Made by a program: the position numbers and the translations under genes. Below are positions 36,996 through 46,148 of a stretch of 64,000 bases of DNA, piece by piece. Position 1 is the first letter of the stretch; the number at the start of each line of letters is the position of its first letter. The notes under the pieces are model-generated. The model made no database searches. It saw only the letters and a list, made by a program, of their open reading frames with translations, and had not been told where the DNA came from. This stretch comes from an uncultured Hyphomicrobiales bacterium (GTDB lineage: Bacteria > Pseudomonadota > Alphaproteobacteria > Rhizobiales > Rhizobiaceae), in assembly GCA_943908365.1 (NCBI GenBank), contig CALTTH010000005.1, forward strand, positions 1-64,000, written 5' to 3'.

Positions 36996-37857
36996 ATTGT
37001 TCCCTCTTTCAGGCGAGTAAATCTAGTTAATTGCAATTCAATATCCCATTTCTTGCTTATTGCAACGCACAATATACATTGTCAGAAGAGATATCGTCAG
37101 ACCGTAATTTTATCGTATTATATTAGCTAAGCAGAATGATTGAAGCTAAACAAGCTAAGTTAAGTTCCTTAGCTAAACGAGCAGACGAACTTGATGTGGA
37201 GGTGTCGAGCCTTCTGGATTTGACAATTGTGCGGCTCGCGAGGCGTTCGCCATTACATAAGTCCCGACGGAATATAAAGTCAGCACACCTGCTTGCGAAC
37301 CCCCAGTCAGATACAGCAAAGTGGGGAGGAGGGGGAGAAAGCGTACAGTTTCAGTTGTTCGACAGAGTAAAAAAAGATCGGGAGGATGTTAAACTCATTT
37401 GATGATATCGATGCAGTTGTTTCGTCGCACGACCTCCGTAAAAACGTATCCGTTGGATAATACTCTGTCCATCTGTACGTGGGACAATCTGAGGACCGAC
37501 TTGGATCAAAAGGGTTTTTGAACTTCATCTTTGGACCAGGGGATCGGCGTTCACTTTGCCTCTAGCATCATTGCGTCACGCGTCGGTAAGTGTTTCAAAT
37601 CACGATGCTCTACTAGAGCCCGGTTGTAGGTGTATGGGTTTAGGGCGGAAAACTGTGCGCGCAGCATTGCGATGGTTATCTATCGCGCTTTGACATAAAG
37701 ACCGGACAGCTAGTCTCACAGGAATTTACCAAGTAGGCGATGTCAGATTGTTCGAGTCGATCTTGCCTCAAAGCTTTTTCCGTCTTCGAGGTTCGCTCCG
37801 GCGGCTCTTGCATCCTAGCCAACTAGGAGAGAAACCTTTTCATATCGAGGGTGATGC
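36996..37857. other. Long intergenic stretch
   Basis: About 860 bases. The first 150 are AT-rich and should hold the promoter of the UDP-glucose dehydrogenase gene. Frames at 37136-37402 (plus) and 37307-37528 (minus) have no ribosome binding site or family features. It probably contains decayed sequence near a region boundary. Confidence 0.4.
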
Positions 37858-38259
37858 ATGGATCGGTTGAAGCATCTGATACTTTATAGTGAGCGCGATT
37901 ACGGAAATGGAAGTGTGGACGCTGAAAGTGTCGGCGACAATCTTTTTGCTACTGATCCGCAAATTTCCCAAAGAGTGCTTGATTACATGGAGAATGCAGA
38001 GGTTTTGATTGAGTTCGTCAGCCCCACGGCAGACCCATTCAATCCGGAGGCTTTCGTTCGGAACGTCATATATTCGGATGGGGATTATGTGTGGGACGGC
38101 ATCGTCTTGCACTGGATTGAAAAATACAGAGTGAGGCTACCGAACGAGTTTCTCGAACACGTCGAACTGAGATGTGGACAGGACATTGCCGATATCGATC
38201 AGGAAGTCCTCCTAGAGGAAGTGAAACACGCAGTGCATGTCTTTGTTAGGCGTAGGTGA
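37858..38259 (+). CDS. Acidic protein of unknown function
   Basis: 133 residues from ATG 37858, after GAGGG. Acidic, soluble, without signal peptide: MDRLKHLILYSERDYGNGSV, then NVIYSDGDYVWDGIVLHWIEKYRVRLP with EFLEHV. The short acidic layout resembles small immunity-type proteins, but this is only an impression. The end overlaps the next frame by 23 bases. It lies just before the junction with the Tct region. Confidence 0.55.
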   Translation: MDRLKHLILYSERDYGNGSVDAESVGDNLFATDPQISQRVLDYMENAEVLIEFVSPTADPFNPEAFVRNVIYSDGDYVWDGIVLHWIEKYRVRLPNEFLEHVELRCGQDIADIDQEVLLEEVKHAVHVFVRRR

Positions 38260-38689
38260 CGCGGGTCACGCATGCCCGCTAGAACGATGGCTCGGCGAGC
38301 AGCTACCGCAGCTCAAAGACGTGTCATTTCCTGCCGGCAGAATTAAGTGGAACCAACCTATGACGGAATGGGATAGAAGAAAGGTCTACAAAAGCGCCGA
38401 CCATATCTTTGCGAATGGTGCGAGTAGCGTGATGAAGTTGTCACCAGATGCCGCAATAAAAGTTTGCAAAGAAGCGACCCATGCTGATCTGCTTATTGGA
38501 AAGATCGAGGGCGGAATCTCTCACTCCCACGGCTTCGAAGCGCGTCTGGACTGTATCTGGGACGGCCAGATACCCCCACTGGATTGCGCTTCTCTACGAA
38601 TTAACAATCAAGACGCTGCTGACTTCATCAATCTTGAGAAAGAGCAACACGATACCTTCGTGATAACCGCTTTAAAAAACTGGCGCTGA
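38237..38689 (+). CDS. Protein of unknown function overlapping the preceding gene
   Basis: Up to 150 residues from ATG 38237; an internal ATG near 38359 would give about 109 residues. No signal peptide or membrane helix. The part from about residue 42 (MTEWDRRKVYKSADHIFANG, then SSVMKLSPDAAIKVCKEA, ISHSHGFEARLDCIWDG) looks like a folded soluble domain. No family recognised. The N-terminal 20 residues overlap the previous gene, so the longer start is doubtful. Confidence 0.45.
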   Translation: MSLLGVGDAGHACPLERWLGEQLPQLKDVSFPAGRIKWNQPMTEWDRRKVYKSADHIFANGASSVMKLSPDAAIKVCKEATHADLLIGKIEGGISHSHGFEARLDCIWDGQIPPLDCASLRINNQDAADFINLEKEQHDTFVITALKNWR

Positions 38690-38784
38690 GATAGACGAAG
38701 CGAACCCGCTGTTCGAGACACTACATAGTAGAGACCCGCAGTCAAAACCCGATAATATGGTTGCAAGAATGTTGTCCAAGTTTG

Positions 38785-38979
38785 CAGTCGCTGCGCGGGG
38801 GCCTTGTTCGTGATGACGATGTCGGCGTCCTTGATGCGCTCCGGCACCTCGTCGGGACCCGTCTGGTCGAACTGAACGAGTTCATGAGCGAAGGAGAAGG
38901 CACGGAAGTGGATGTCGGCGGGCAAGGCCTTGCGATCTAGGAGAACAATGCAAAGAGGATTGCGGGTAGCATCAGGCAT
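38785..38979 (-). pseudogene. N-terminal fragment of a D-2-hydroxyacid dehydrogenase
   Basis: From ATG 38979 the frame reads like the start of a glycerate-type 2-hydroxyacid dehydrogenase: CIVLLDRKALPADIHFRAF, then TGPDEVPERIKDADIVITNKAP. After about 65 residues the similarity stops, and the rest of the frame (to 38608) has unrelated composition. The nucleotide-binding and catalytic parts of a roughly 320-residue enzyme are missing. The break marks a rearrangement at the boundary between the polysaccharide region and the tripartite transporter region. Confidence 0.6.
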
Positions 38980-39008
38980 TGGGAGGGTACCAAGTTCAGA
39001 GGGAGAAC

Positions 39009-39032
39009 AGCGGCCGCTTTCAAGCGGCCGCT
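39009..39032 (-). terminator. Hairpin after tctA
   Basis: AGCGGCCGCTT and AAGCGGCCGCT form an 11-bp GC-rich stem with a 2-base gap, 18 bases beyond the tctA stop on the minus strand. No T run follows, so it may stabilise the messenger end rather than terminate strongly. Confidence 0.55.
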
Positions 39033-39049
39033 CACTTCGAAGATCAGCC

Positions 39050-40558
39050 TCAGGCTTCTTCTTCCTGGAAGGCTTCCTCGCGGGTTTTGCGGAACGATGG
39101 CAGGATCATCAGTAGAAGCACGCCGGCCGTCGCGATCAGGAGGACAAGGCTGATCGGCCGCTCCACGAACACGCTTGGATTGCCGTGAGAGATCGTCAGA
39201 GCCCGACGGATGTTGGTTTCCAACAGTGGCCCGAGGACGAACCCCAGAAGCAGCGGACCCGGCTCGCACTTTGCCTTGCGGAAGGCGTATCCGAGCAGAC
39301 CGAAGCCGGCAGCCAGCGCCACATCGAAGATGCGGTTGTTGATGCTGTAGACCCCGACACAGCAGAAGAGAAGGATTGCGGGGTAGAGCAGACGGTAAGG
39401 GACCGTCAGGAGCTTCACCCAGACACCGATCAGCGGCAGGTTGATGACGACGAGCATGAGGTTGCCGATCCACATGCTGGCAACCAAACCCCAGAAGATT
39501 TCCGGCTGGGTTGCCAGCACCGTCGGCCCGGGGGTGATGCCATGGATGATGAAGGCGCTCAACATCATCGCCATCATGTTGTTCGACGGAATGCCCAGGG
39601 TTAGAAGAGGGATGAACGACGACTGGGCGCCCGCGTTGTTGGCGGCCTCCGGTCCGGCGACGCCCTCAACAGCACCTTCGCCGAACTCGTGGGGACGCTT
39701 AGATACTTTCTTTTCGACGGAATAGGCGCAGAACGAGGCCAGAGTGGCTCCACCGCCCGGAAGCACGCCAAGGAACGTGCCGACGCCTGTTCCGCGCAGA
39801 ACCGCCGGCCACGCGCGCCGGAAGTCTTCTCGCGTCGGCCACAACCGGCTGAGCTTGCTGACCAGGACGCCGCGGGCTTCGACATTCTCCAGGTTCTCGA
39901 TGATCTCTGAAAAACCGAACAGCCCGATCGCGATGACCACGAAGTCAATACCGTCGAAGAGCTCGACGGCGCTGAAGGTAAGGCGCTCTTCCCCGGAGCT
40001 TGCGTCGATCCCGACCATCCCGAGCAGCAGACCGAGAAGGATCATTCCGATAGCTTTGAGAACTGGTCCGCGGGCAAGAATTGTCGCGGCGAGGAGACCG
40101 AACAGCATCAGCGACACATACTCTGCCGGGCCGAAAGAGAGAGCGAAGGAGGACAGTGTCGGGCCTGCGATCGCAATCCCGAACGTCGCAACCGTCCCGG
40201 CGAAGAAGGACCCGAGGGCGGCGACAGCAAGCGCTGAGCCTGCCCTCCCTTGTTGAGCCATCTTATAACCGTCGACAGCCGTGACCACTGAGGACGCCTC
40301 ACCGGGCAGGTTGACAAGGATCGCTGTTGTCGACCCACCGTATTGAGCGCCGTAATAGATGCCGGCGAGCATGATCAGGCCAGCCAGAGGCGGAAGATAG
40401 AACGTGATTGGTAGCAAAACGGCGATCGTCGCCGTCGGGCCGATGCCTGGCAGGACGCCGATCAAAGTACCCAGCAGAGCGCCGAGCAAACAGAAGCCTA
40501 GGTTTGTCGGCGTCAAAGCCTCGCTGAAGCCGAGCATGAGAAGATCAACGAAATTCAT
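39050..40558 (-). CDS. tctA: TctA-like large membrane subunit of a tripartite tricarboxylate transporter
   Basis: 502 residues with about 12 membrane segments. Family signatures: LLGALLGTLIGVLPGIGPTATIAVLLP near the N-terminus, GIYYGAQYGGSTTAILVNLPGEASSVVT and, in the second half, GPEAANNAGAQSSFIPLLTLGIPSNNMMAMM. It forms the sodium- or proton-coupled channel for a carboxylate delivered by the TctC-type binding protein. The start has GGGAGG upstream. It is the last gene of the operon tctC-tctB-tctA. The substrate cannot be read from the sequence. Confidence 0.92.
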   Translation of the reverse strand: MNFVDLLMLGFSEALTPTNLGFCLLGALLGTLIGVLPGIGPTATIAVLLPITFYLPPLAGLIMLAGIYYGAQYGGSTTAILVNLPGEASSVVTAVDGYKMAQQGRAGSALAVAALGSFFAGTVATFGIAIAGPTLSSFALSFGPAEYVSLMLFGLLAATILARGPVLKAIGMILLGLLLGMVGIDASSGEERLTFSAVELFDGIDFVVIAIGLFGFSEIIENLENVEARGVLVSKLSRLWPTREDFRRAWPAVLRGTGVGTFLGVLPGGGATLASFCAYSVEKKVSKRPHEFGEGAVEGVAGPEAANNAGAQSSFIPLLTLGIPSNNMMAMMLSAFIIHGITPGPTVLATQPEIFWGLVASMWIGNLMLVVINLPLIGVWVKLLTVPYRLLYPAILLFCCVGVYSINNRIFDVALAAGFGLLGYAFRKAKCEPGPLLLGFVLGPLLETNIRRALTISHGNPSVFVERPISLVLLIATAGVLLLMILPSFRKTREEAFQEEEA

Positions 40559-40570
40559 GTCTTACCTCCC

Positions 40571-41035
40571 TCAGAATGGCCAGACGGGCATCTGGACCCC
40601 GAGGCCCACGATGAAGACCAGCGCGCCAAACGCCGTAAGCCCGGCGGTGAGCAGGATGACCTCGCGAAACCGTGAATCCCGGTCGGCAATGCTGCCGACA
40701 AGAAGCAGCCAGACAGCGGCCGCCACGAAACCAAAATATTCGGCGATAAAGGCGAATCCGACCACCGCGGCCAAGATGATCACCAGCGGCCAGAGTCTTG
40801 GCCTGGCAATGTCGACGCGCGCGCGGACCGCGCCGAAGCCACCGATGGCAACACCGATGATGATCAAAAGCCAGCAGACAATTCTCGGAAGGTAACCTGG
40901 GCCCATGGCGGATGCGGTGCCCATGGTCAGGTCGCGCCCAGCCCAGAGGCCAAGCGCGCCGAATCCTATGAACAATGCTGCAGTGAAAAGGTCCGGCCGG
41001 TCACCGGTCCTTCCAGCCTTGCGGGGAGCGGCCAT
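40571..41035 (-). CDS. tctB: TctB-like small membrane subunit
   Basis: 154 residues from ATG 41035, which shares a base with the tctC stop (TGATG). Four hydrophobic segments: LFTAALFIGFGALGLWAG, IVCWLLIIIGVAIGGFGAV, WPLVIILAAVVGFAFIAEYF and ILLTAGLTAFGALVFIVG. The pattern GTASAMGPGYLPRIV near the start is the TctB hallmark. It assembles with TctA. A 12-base gap to tctA keeps them in one transcript. Confidence 0.88.
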   Translation of the reverse strand: MAAPRKAGRTGDRPDLFTAALFIGFGALGLWAGRDLTMGTASAMGPGYLPRIVCWLLIIIGVAIGGFGAVRARVDIARPRLWPLVIILAAVVGFAFIAEYFGFVAAAVWLLLVGSIADRDSRFREVILLTAGLTAFGALVFIVGLGVQMPVWPF

Positions 41036-41991
41036 CACTTCTGTTCCTTGGCCAGCTTCCAGATCGCGCCCAAGCGCTCGCCGCGTACGGGAAGTTCCTT
41101 GTTCCAGTCCTCGGATGAGCGATAAGAAAGGGCAAGCGACATTTGCTTCGCCTTCGCCTGAAACTCAGGATCGTCGAGAGCTTTTTTAATCGCGGCGGAG
41201 AATTTGGTCCGGATTTCCTCAGGAACGTCGCAGCTCATTGCGATGCCCCGCTCAGAGCTCATCAGGACGTCCAAGCCTTGCTCCTTGGCAGTCGGAAGGT
41301 CAGGGGCGATGGAGGCGCGTTCTTCCGCGAACTGGCCGAGATTCTTGAAAGCCGAATGATCGCTGCCCACGAACTCCCCGACGTTGATGCCTATCGTATC
41401 GACATGGCCGCCAAGAAGAGCGGTGCGGGCTTCGTTTGCGCCATTGAAAGTAACCGCGGTCAGGTCGATCCCAGCGGCTTTCTCCAACTGAAGCATGGCT
41501 AGATGTTCGTCAGTTCCCAAGCCGGTTGTTCCGACGGTTACGACACCCGGATTTTCTTTTGCGAAGGCGACGAGATCTTTGAGCGTATTGAACTTCGAGC
41601 TGGACTGTACGATGAAAGAGCCTGGATCTTCGACAATCCGCGCGACGAGGCAGAGCTTCTTCGGATCGAAGCGAACTTTGCGATCCATCTGCATTGTCAG
41701 ATAGCCTGGCGTATTCAGCGACGACACGGTGTAGCCGTCAGGGCGAGCCTGGGTCATCGCGGTGTAGGCGATTTCGCCGGACGCTCCAGGGCGGTTCAAT
41801 ATAGTGATCTTCGCGCCAAGCTCTTTTTCCACATATGGAGCGAGCGTCCGGTTCATCACGTCCGTGCCGCCGCCAGGAGCGAACGCCACGATGAATTCGA
41901 TAGGGCGATCGGTCGGCCAGTCGGCATGTGCTACGCCTGCGCCGAAGAGCAGCGTCGTCGCCAAAGCAGTGTTTCTAACCAGATGCTTCAT
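41035..41991 (-). CDS. tctC: TctC-like extracytoplasmic substrate-binding protein
   Basis: 318 residues from ATG 41991, with GAGGAT upstream. Signal peptide MKHLVRNTALATTLLFGAGV cut after VAHA, then WPTDRPIEFIVAFAPGGGTDVMNRT, the standard TctC/BugA opening, and ILNRPGASGEIAYTAMTQARPDGY. GTTGLGTDEHLAMLQL lies in the ligand cleft. It captures an organic acid in the periplasm for TctAB. Bug-type proteins bind varied carboxylates and amino-acid-like compounds, so the ligand is open. Confidence 0.92.
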   Translation of the reverse strand: MKHLVRNTALATTLLFGAGVAHADWPTDRPIEFIVAFAPGGGTDVMNRTLAPYVEKELGAKITILNRPGASGEIAYTAMTQARPDGYTVSSLNTPGYLTMQMDRKVRFDPKKLCLVARIVEDPGSFIVQSSSKFNTLKDLVAFAKENPGVVTVGTTGLGTDEHLAMLQLEKAAGIDLTAVTFNGANEARTALLGGHVDTIGINVGEFVGSDHSAFKNLGQFAEERASIAPDLPTAKEQGLDVLMSSERGIAMSCDVPEEIRTKFSAAIKKALDDPEFQAKAKQMSLALSYRSSEDWNKELPVRGERLGAIWKLAKEQK

Positions 41992-42080
41992 TTTATCCTC
42001 CCAGGATAGTGTTGATTGGTTTATTCCAGAGCCTCGATGACTGGCCGACGATTCCCCTCCGGAGCGTCGGCCAGCGGTGT

Positions 42081-42764
42081 TCAGTTCGTCGGCGGCAGTT
42101 CGCATCCGGCCTTGACAAGGGCGTCGTTGAACCATGTCGGCTTATGCGTCCCCGCCTTGATATGCTCGATCTGCTTCTGCTCGGCCGCGTGCTTGGCAAC
42201 GGTCCGTTCGTAGACCTCCGGAGCATCGTCGATCGGGACAACGACAACGCCGTCTGCGTCACCAACGACCAGGTCGCCTGGCATGATCACCATGCCTCCG
42301 ATAGCGACGGGCGTGTTGATCTCGCCAGGGCCGTTCTTATACGGGCCGCGGTGGGTGACGCCGACCGCATATGATGGGATGTTCATTTCGAGAAAGGCGT
42401 CCGCGTCGCGGATTGCGCCGTTAAGAACGAAACCGACGACGCCACGGCGGTGAGCGTAGTCAAGCATCATTTCGCCCATCAATGCGTGAGTAACGTCGCC
42501 GCCGGCATCCATGACGATGACATCGCCATCAATGGCCATATCTATCGCTTTGTGGAGCATCAGATTATCGCCAGGAGGAGCCTTCACGGTCAGCGCACGG
42601 CCTACGAGTTTGCCTTCGCGATGCATGGGACGAAGCTCGGCCCCACCTGCATACATGCGGTGCATGCTGTCGCTGATGTTGGCGACCGGAAGCTCCCTGA
42701 ACTTGTCGACCCATTCCTGGTCGATGACTCTGTCCCTGTTGCAAACCCTGAATCCTATGGTCAA
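42081..42764 (-). CDS. RraA-family aldolase/decarboxylase-like protein
   Basis: 227 residues from TTG 42764 (AGGAG six bases upstream). RraA fold: ELPVANISDSMHRMYAGGAEL, LVGRALTVKAPPGDNLMLHKA, VIVMDAGGDVTHALMGEMM, VVGFVLNGAIRDADAF and GDLVVGDADGVVVVP, with the metal-binding Asp. Relatives act as 4-hydroxy-4-methyl-2-oxoglutarate aldolases or oxaloacetate decarboxylases, others inhibit RNase E. In a carboxylate uptake operon the catabolic role is far more likely, cleaving a hydroxy-oxo acid to pyruvate. It precedes tctC by 89 bases. Confidence 0.85.
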   Translation of the reverse strand: MTIGFRVCNRDRVIDQEWVDKFRELPVANISDSMHRMYAGGAELRPMHREGKLVGRALTVKAPPGDNLMLHKAIDMAIDGDVIVMDAGGDVTHALMGEMMLDYAHRRGVVGFVLNGAIRDADAFLEMNIPSYAVGVTHRGPYKNGPGEINTPVAIGGMVIMPGDLVVGDADGVVVVPIDDAPEVYERTVAKHAAEQKQIEHIKAGTHKPTWFNDALVKAGCELPPTN

Positions 42765-42797
42765 TGTCGTCTCCTATGCTTTTGAATTGGTGAGGCG

Positions 42798-43790
42798 TCA
42801 GGCGGGCGTCTTTGCCAGTGCCCGGTGGTTGACGATCCTCTCGCGAGCAAGGGGACGCCCTTCCACAATGGCGAAGATTCCTTCCACCGCGTCCACCCCG
42901 ACGCGAACATTGGCCTCCTGGGTCACGCCGCCGATATGCGGTGTGACGACGATCCGCTGGTTCTGCCAGAATGGGTGGTTGTCCGCGGGCGGCTCCGTTT
43001 GGAACGTGTCCAGGCCCGCCCCGGCGATCTGTCCGCTCTCGACAGCGCGAAGGAGAGCGTCCTCGTCAATCAGGCCGCCGCGAGCGGTATTGATGATGAA
43101 TGAGCCAGTTTTCATCATACCAAGTCGGCGATCATTCACCAGGTTACGAGTCTCGGGAGTAAGGGGGCAATGGAGGCTGACAATATCAGAATACGCGATA
43201 AGGTCATCGACATCGGTGACCCGGGTGACCCCTGCCTCGGCAAATGCCGCTTCGTCAGTAAAGGGGTCGAACGCCTGCACCTTCAAGCCAAGACCCTTGG
43301 CGAAGGCAGCGGTATGACGAGCGATCGCTCCGAAGCCGATAAGACCGATGGTCATGCCGGCGAGTTCCTTGCCAGAAAAGCCTGGCTTCTCCCAGCGTCC
43401 GGCGCGAAGGCTGCTGTCGAGTGGCACGATCCGCTTTACCACGGCAAAGAGCAGTGCAATCGCATGTTCAGCGACCGAAAGGGCATTAGCACCAGCGGCG
43501 ACGACAACGGGTATATCGCGACGGGACGCTGCGTCCACATCGATATTGTCGACGCCGACCCCATGCTTCGAAAGGACACGCAGCGAAGGCGCGGCCTCGA
43601 TCGCTGCGGAACCGAACCGACCCATGCGCACAACGACGCCGACGGGATCAAGTTCTGTCACGATCCGGACCAGGTCATCTTCGCTCGTGTAGGGAGGGAC
43701 GTAAGACACCCGATAGCCGTTGTCTGCGATCAGTCGTACTGCTTGTTCGTTGATAGCTGGTCCAGTGACCAGGATGTTTCGGCTTCCCAT
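42798..43790 (-). CDS. D-2-hydroxyacid dehydrogenase (phosphoglycerate-dehydrogenase-like)
   Basis: 330 residues from ATG 43790 (GAGGTCA upstream); the frame extends to 43838 without a better signal. NAD-binding GMTIGLIGFGAIARHTAAF, where the third glycine of the motif is alanine. Catalytic arginine in INTARGGLIDEDAL, glutamate in DTFQTEPP and histidine in VTPHIGGVT are all present. It interconverts a 2-hydroxy acid and a 2-oxo acid. It lies 33 bases upstream of the RraA-like gene and is the first gene of the operon facing the LysR regulator, so it likely makes the oxo acid that the RraA-like enzyme cleaves. Confidence 0.88.
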   Translation of the reverse strand: MGSRNILVTGPAINEQAVRLIADNGYRVSYVPPYTSEDDLVRIVTELDPVGVVVRMGRFGSAAIEAAPSLRVLSKHGVGVDNIDVDAASRRDIPVVVAAGANALSVAEHAIALLFAVVKRIVPLDSSLRAGRWEKPGFSGKELAGMTIGLIGFGAIARHTAAFAKGLGLKVQAFDPFTDEAAFAEAGVTRVTDVDDLIAYSDIVSLHCPLTPETRNLVNDRRLGMMKTGSFIINTARGGLIDEDALLRAVESGQIAGAGLDTFQTEPPADNHPFWQNQRIVVTPHIGGVTQEANVRVGVDAVEGIFAIVEGRPLARERIVNHRALAKTPA

Positions 43791-43970
43791 GCGTGACCTC
43801 GAACTGGAAGGCGCGAGGACGCGGCGATGCTTGCGCACCGTAAAGCCATCCTCCCATACGCCAAAGTTCCTCCTGGCGTCTCCTCAGGAGAAATTAACAT
43901 AAGCCTACCTTGATTAAAGCGAATAATACTGCCCAAGATAAACAGGAAAACTTAATATGTGAGGTCTTAG

Positions 43971-44852
43971 TTGGATACGAGGCAACTCAAAACCTTCATC
44001 GCGATCGCTGAGCACGGAACCTTTGCAAAGGCCGCCGAGGCCGTAGGTTTGACCCCTTCGGCAGTGAGCCAGCAAGTGCAGGCACTGGAACTGGAAGTAA
44101 GGGGCGAACTGTTCGATCGCTCGACCAGACCGATCACGCTTAACGGTCATGGTCTACAAATGCTCGAAGCAGCACGTACTCTGGTTCGCGGTGCAGACAA
44201 TATCATTGACGCAATCTCGGGCAGAGCCGTGAGCGGCACGTTCACGATCGGCTCCGTTCGTTCAAGTGCGCTTTCGCTCCTGCCTCTCTCAATCGTCGCC
44301 CTCAAGGCCGACTACCCCGATTTGAGGATCAAACTCCAGGTCGCCAACACGGATGAACTGATGAATGATGTCATGTCCGGCCGTCTGGATTGCGCGATGG
44401 TCGCCGAATACTCAGGAATTCCTTCAGCGTTGAGGTGGCACCCGTTTATCAACGAACCTCTTCTGGTCATCGGTCCCGACGGCACTCCACCCATGTCTGG
44501 CCTCGATATGCTTTCAACGCTGCCTTATGTCAGATTCAACAGTAAATTCAGACTGGCCCAGATTATCGAGACCGAGCTTGCAAAAACCGGCGTCGAGCCA
44601 AACTTGATAGCCGAGATCGACACGATCGCGTCGGTGGTCTCTTGTGTCATCCACGGTCTGGGCGTGTCGGTGGTTCCCTGGATCGCGTTGAGAGACATTG
44701 CAGCTCCAATCGTCTCGGTGCCTTTCGGCGAACCGCAGATATTACGGCCGATCGGGCTCATACAAAGGCGAGCGGGCACGCGCGCTACGATCATCGATCG
44801 GCTGCATCAACACTTGAGCAGGCTTAGCGATCCCTACGGCATAGTGCGTTGA
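43971..44852 (+). CDS. LysR-family regulator of the tct operon
   Basis: 293 residues from TTG 43971 (GAGGT six bases upstream). Winged helix-turn-helix LKTFIAIAEHGTFAKAAEAVGLTPSAVSQQVQALE and a periplasmic-binding-like effector domain (from about 90) with GLGVSVVPWIAL. It is divergent from the dehydrogenase-RraA-tct operon, with 180 bases between, the usual layout for a LysR protein that controls its neighbour in response to the transported acid or a product. Confidence 0.88.
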   Translation: MDTRQLKTFIAIAEHGTFAKAAEAVGLTPSAVSQQVQALELEVRGELFDRSTRPITLNGHGLQMLEAARTLVRGADNIIDAISGRAVSGTFTIGSVRSSALSLLPLSIVALKADYPDLRIKLQVANTDELMNDVMSGRLDCAMVAEYSGIPSALRWHPFINEPLLVIGPDGTPPMSGLDMLSTLPYVRFNSKFRLAQIIETELAKTGVEPNLIAEIDTIASVVSCVIHGLGVSVVPWIALRDIAAPIVSVPFGEPQILRPIGLIQRRAGTRATIIDRLHQHLSRLSDPYGIVR

Positions 44853-45062
44853 GTTAGCTCTTTTGCGGCAGCCTCGGTCGGACAAGTTTAACGCTGTTAG
44901 GGTGGATATAACGATGGATGTCGCCACCTGAGGTGATCGAGACAAATCTTCGCTGGTCAAAGCTCTGTCAGCTTATTGAAGCCAGCTGCATACATGGTGT
45001 ACGAGTGCTCCGGGCACATGCAGTATTGCTGACTCTCCTCCATCGGCGGTTCCGCTGATGCG

Positions 45063-46097
45063 CTACGCTGAACGCACGGTACGGCTGGCATATAGGTCCT
45101 GGAGCTGTTGTTGCTTCAAAGCATCTTGCTTCGGCGCGATCCCGAAGGCTCGCGAATATTCCCGACTGAATTGCGACGCACTCTCGTAGCCTACCTTGTA
45201 GGCGGCCTCAGCAACATTCGCCGCTTGTGTAGCCATAAGCCGGCGCGCTTCCAGCAGGCGAAGTTGTTTTTGAAACTGGAGAGGGGTCATCGCCGTCAGC
45301 GCCTTGAAATGCTGATGGAAAGATGATGGGCTCATTCGAGCAACATCAGCGAGTTCTTCCACTCGCAGCGTCTCTGCAAAGTTGGTGTGCAGGACCGATA
45401 CGGCTCTCACGACCCGTTCGATGTTCGATTCGGGCAAGGCTAATTTGCATATCTCGCCGCCGTGCGGCCCGCTGAGCAACCAGTAGCAGATCTCTCGCAC
45501 GATCGAAGGTGCGAGGATCGGAATTGCTTTTGGGGTCGCAAGCAACCGAACCAGGCGAAGGATACAATCTGCCAGAGGTTGATCGACCTTCGCGACGAAG
45601 GCGCATGGTCCTGACGCCTCCGACTGCGGAGGGAGCGCCTCTAATTGTTCGAGAACTTCCCTTACAGTCGCGACGTCAAAGTCAATCATCACGCCGACGT
45701 AAGGGGTCTCCTTACTTGCCTCGACAATCTGGCCGGTCGCTGGGACGCCCACACTGACGACGAGGCATTCCATCGTTCCGTAGCGTAACAATTCCTCTCC
45801 GAGCTGCAATTCCTTGCCGCCCTCGAGGACGACGCATAGCGATGGGCGGTAGATGTTCCGCATGGGCATCATCGATTGAAACGAGCGGACGATGTTGAAG
45901 CCTTCGACGGCCGTCGGAAACAGACCTTGCCCACCACCCTGTTCTTCGATGTAGGCCGTCACAGCTGAGAGCAATGGCGTATTCAAGCTGGGCTCCGGTT
46001 GCTTTAGGGGCCACGGCATCACGTGGCGCCTCGCCGGCACTATCACCTCACTTGTAGGAATAGGCAAGTTTCTTGAAGGTTCGGGCATTCTGGTCAT
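45063..46097 (-). CDS. AraC-family regulator with AraC_N domain
   Basis: 344 residues from ATG 46097 (GGAGTG upstream). An N-terminal cupin-like AraC_N domain (FNIVRSFQSMMPMRNIYRPSLCVVLEG, about 70-100) and a C-terminal double helix-turn-helix: LRVEELADVARMSPSSFHQHFKALTAMTP and EAAYKVGYESASQFSREYSRAFG. It is divergent from the MFS gene with only 51 bases between, so it probably controls the MFS-SDR genes. The inducer is unknown. Confidence 0.88.
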   Translation of the reverse strand: MTRMPEPSRNLPIPTSEVIVPARRHVMPWPLKQPEPSLNTPLLSAVTAYIEEQGGGQGLFPTAVEGFNIVRSFQSMMPMRNIYRPSLCVVLEGGKELQLGEELLRYGTMECLVVSVGVPATGQIVEASKETPYVGVMIDFDVATVREVLEQLEALPPQSEASGPCAFVAKVDQPLADCILRLVRLLATPKAIPILAPSIVREICYWLLSGPHGGEICKLALPESNIERVVRAVSVLHTNFAETLRVEELADVARMSPSSFHQHFKALTAMTPLQFQKQLRLLEARRLMATQAANVAEAAYKVGYESASQFSREYSRAFGIAPKQDALKQQQLQDLYASRTVRSA

Positions 46098-46148
46098 TGG
46101 ACACTCCATCTAGCTTAAGGGTGCAACCAAGCGAGGAGTGACCTCAAG

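Noticed and set aside
37136..37402. 88-codon plus-strand frame after UDP-glucose dehydrogenase
   Set aside because: No ribosome binding site; composition changes along its length and no domain is visible.
39009..39032. Twin NotI sites as a possible sign of vector sequence
   Set aside because: The two GCGGCCGC sites form the arms of a hairpin just after tctA, a natural transcript-end structure, and the flanking DNA is ordinary.
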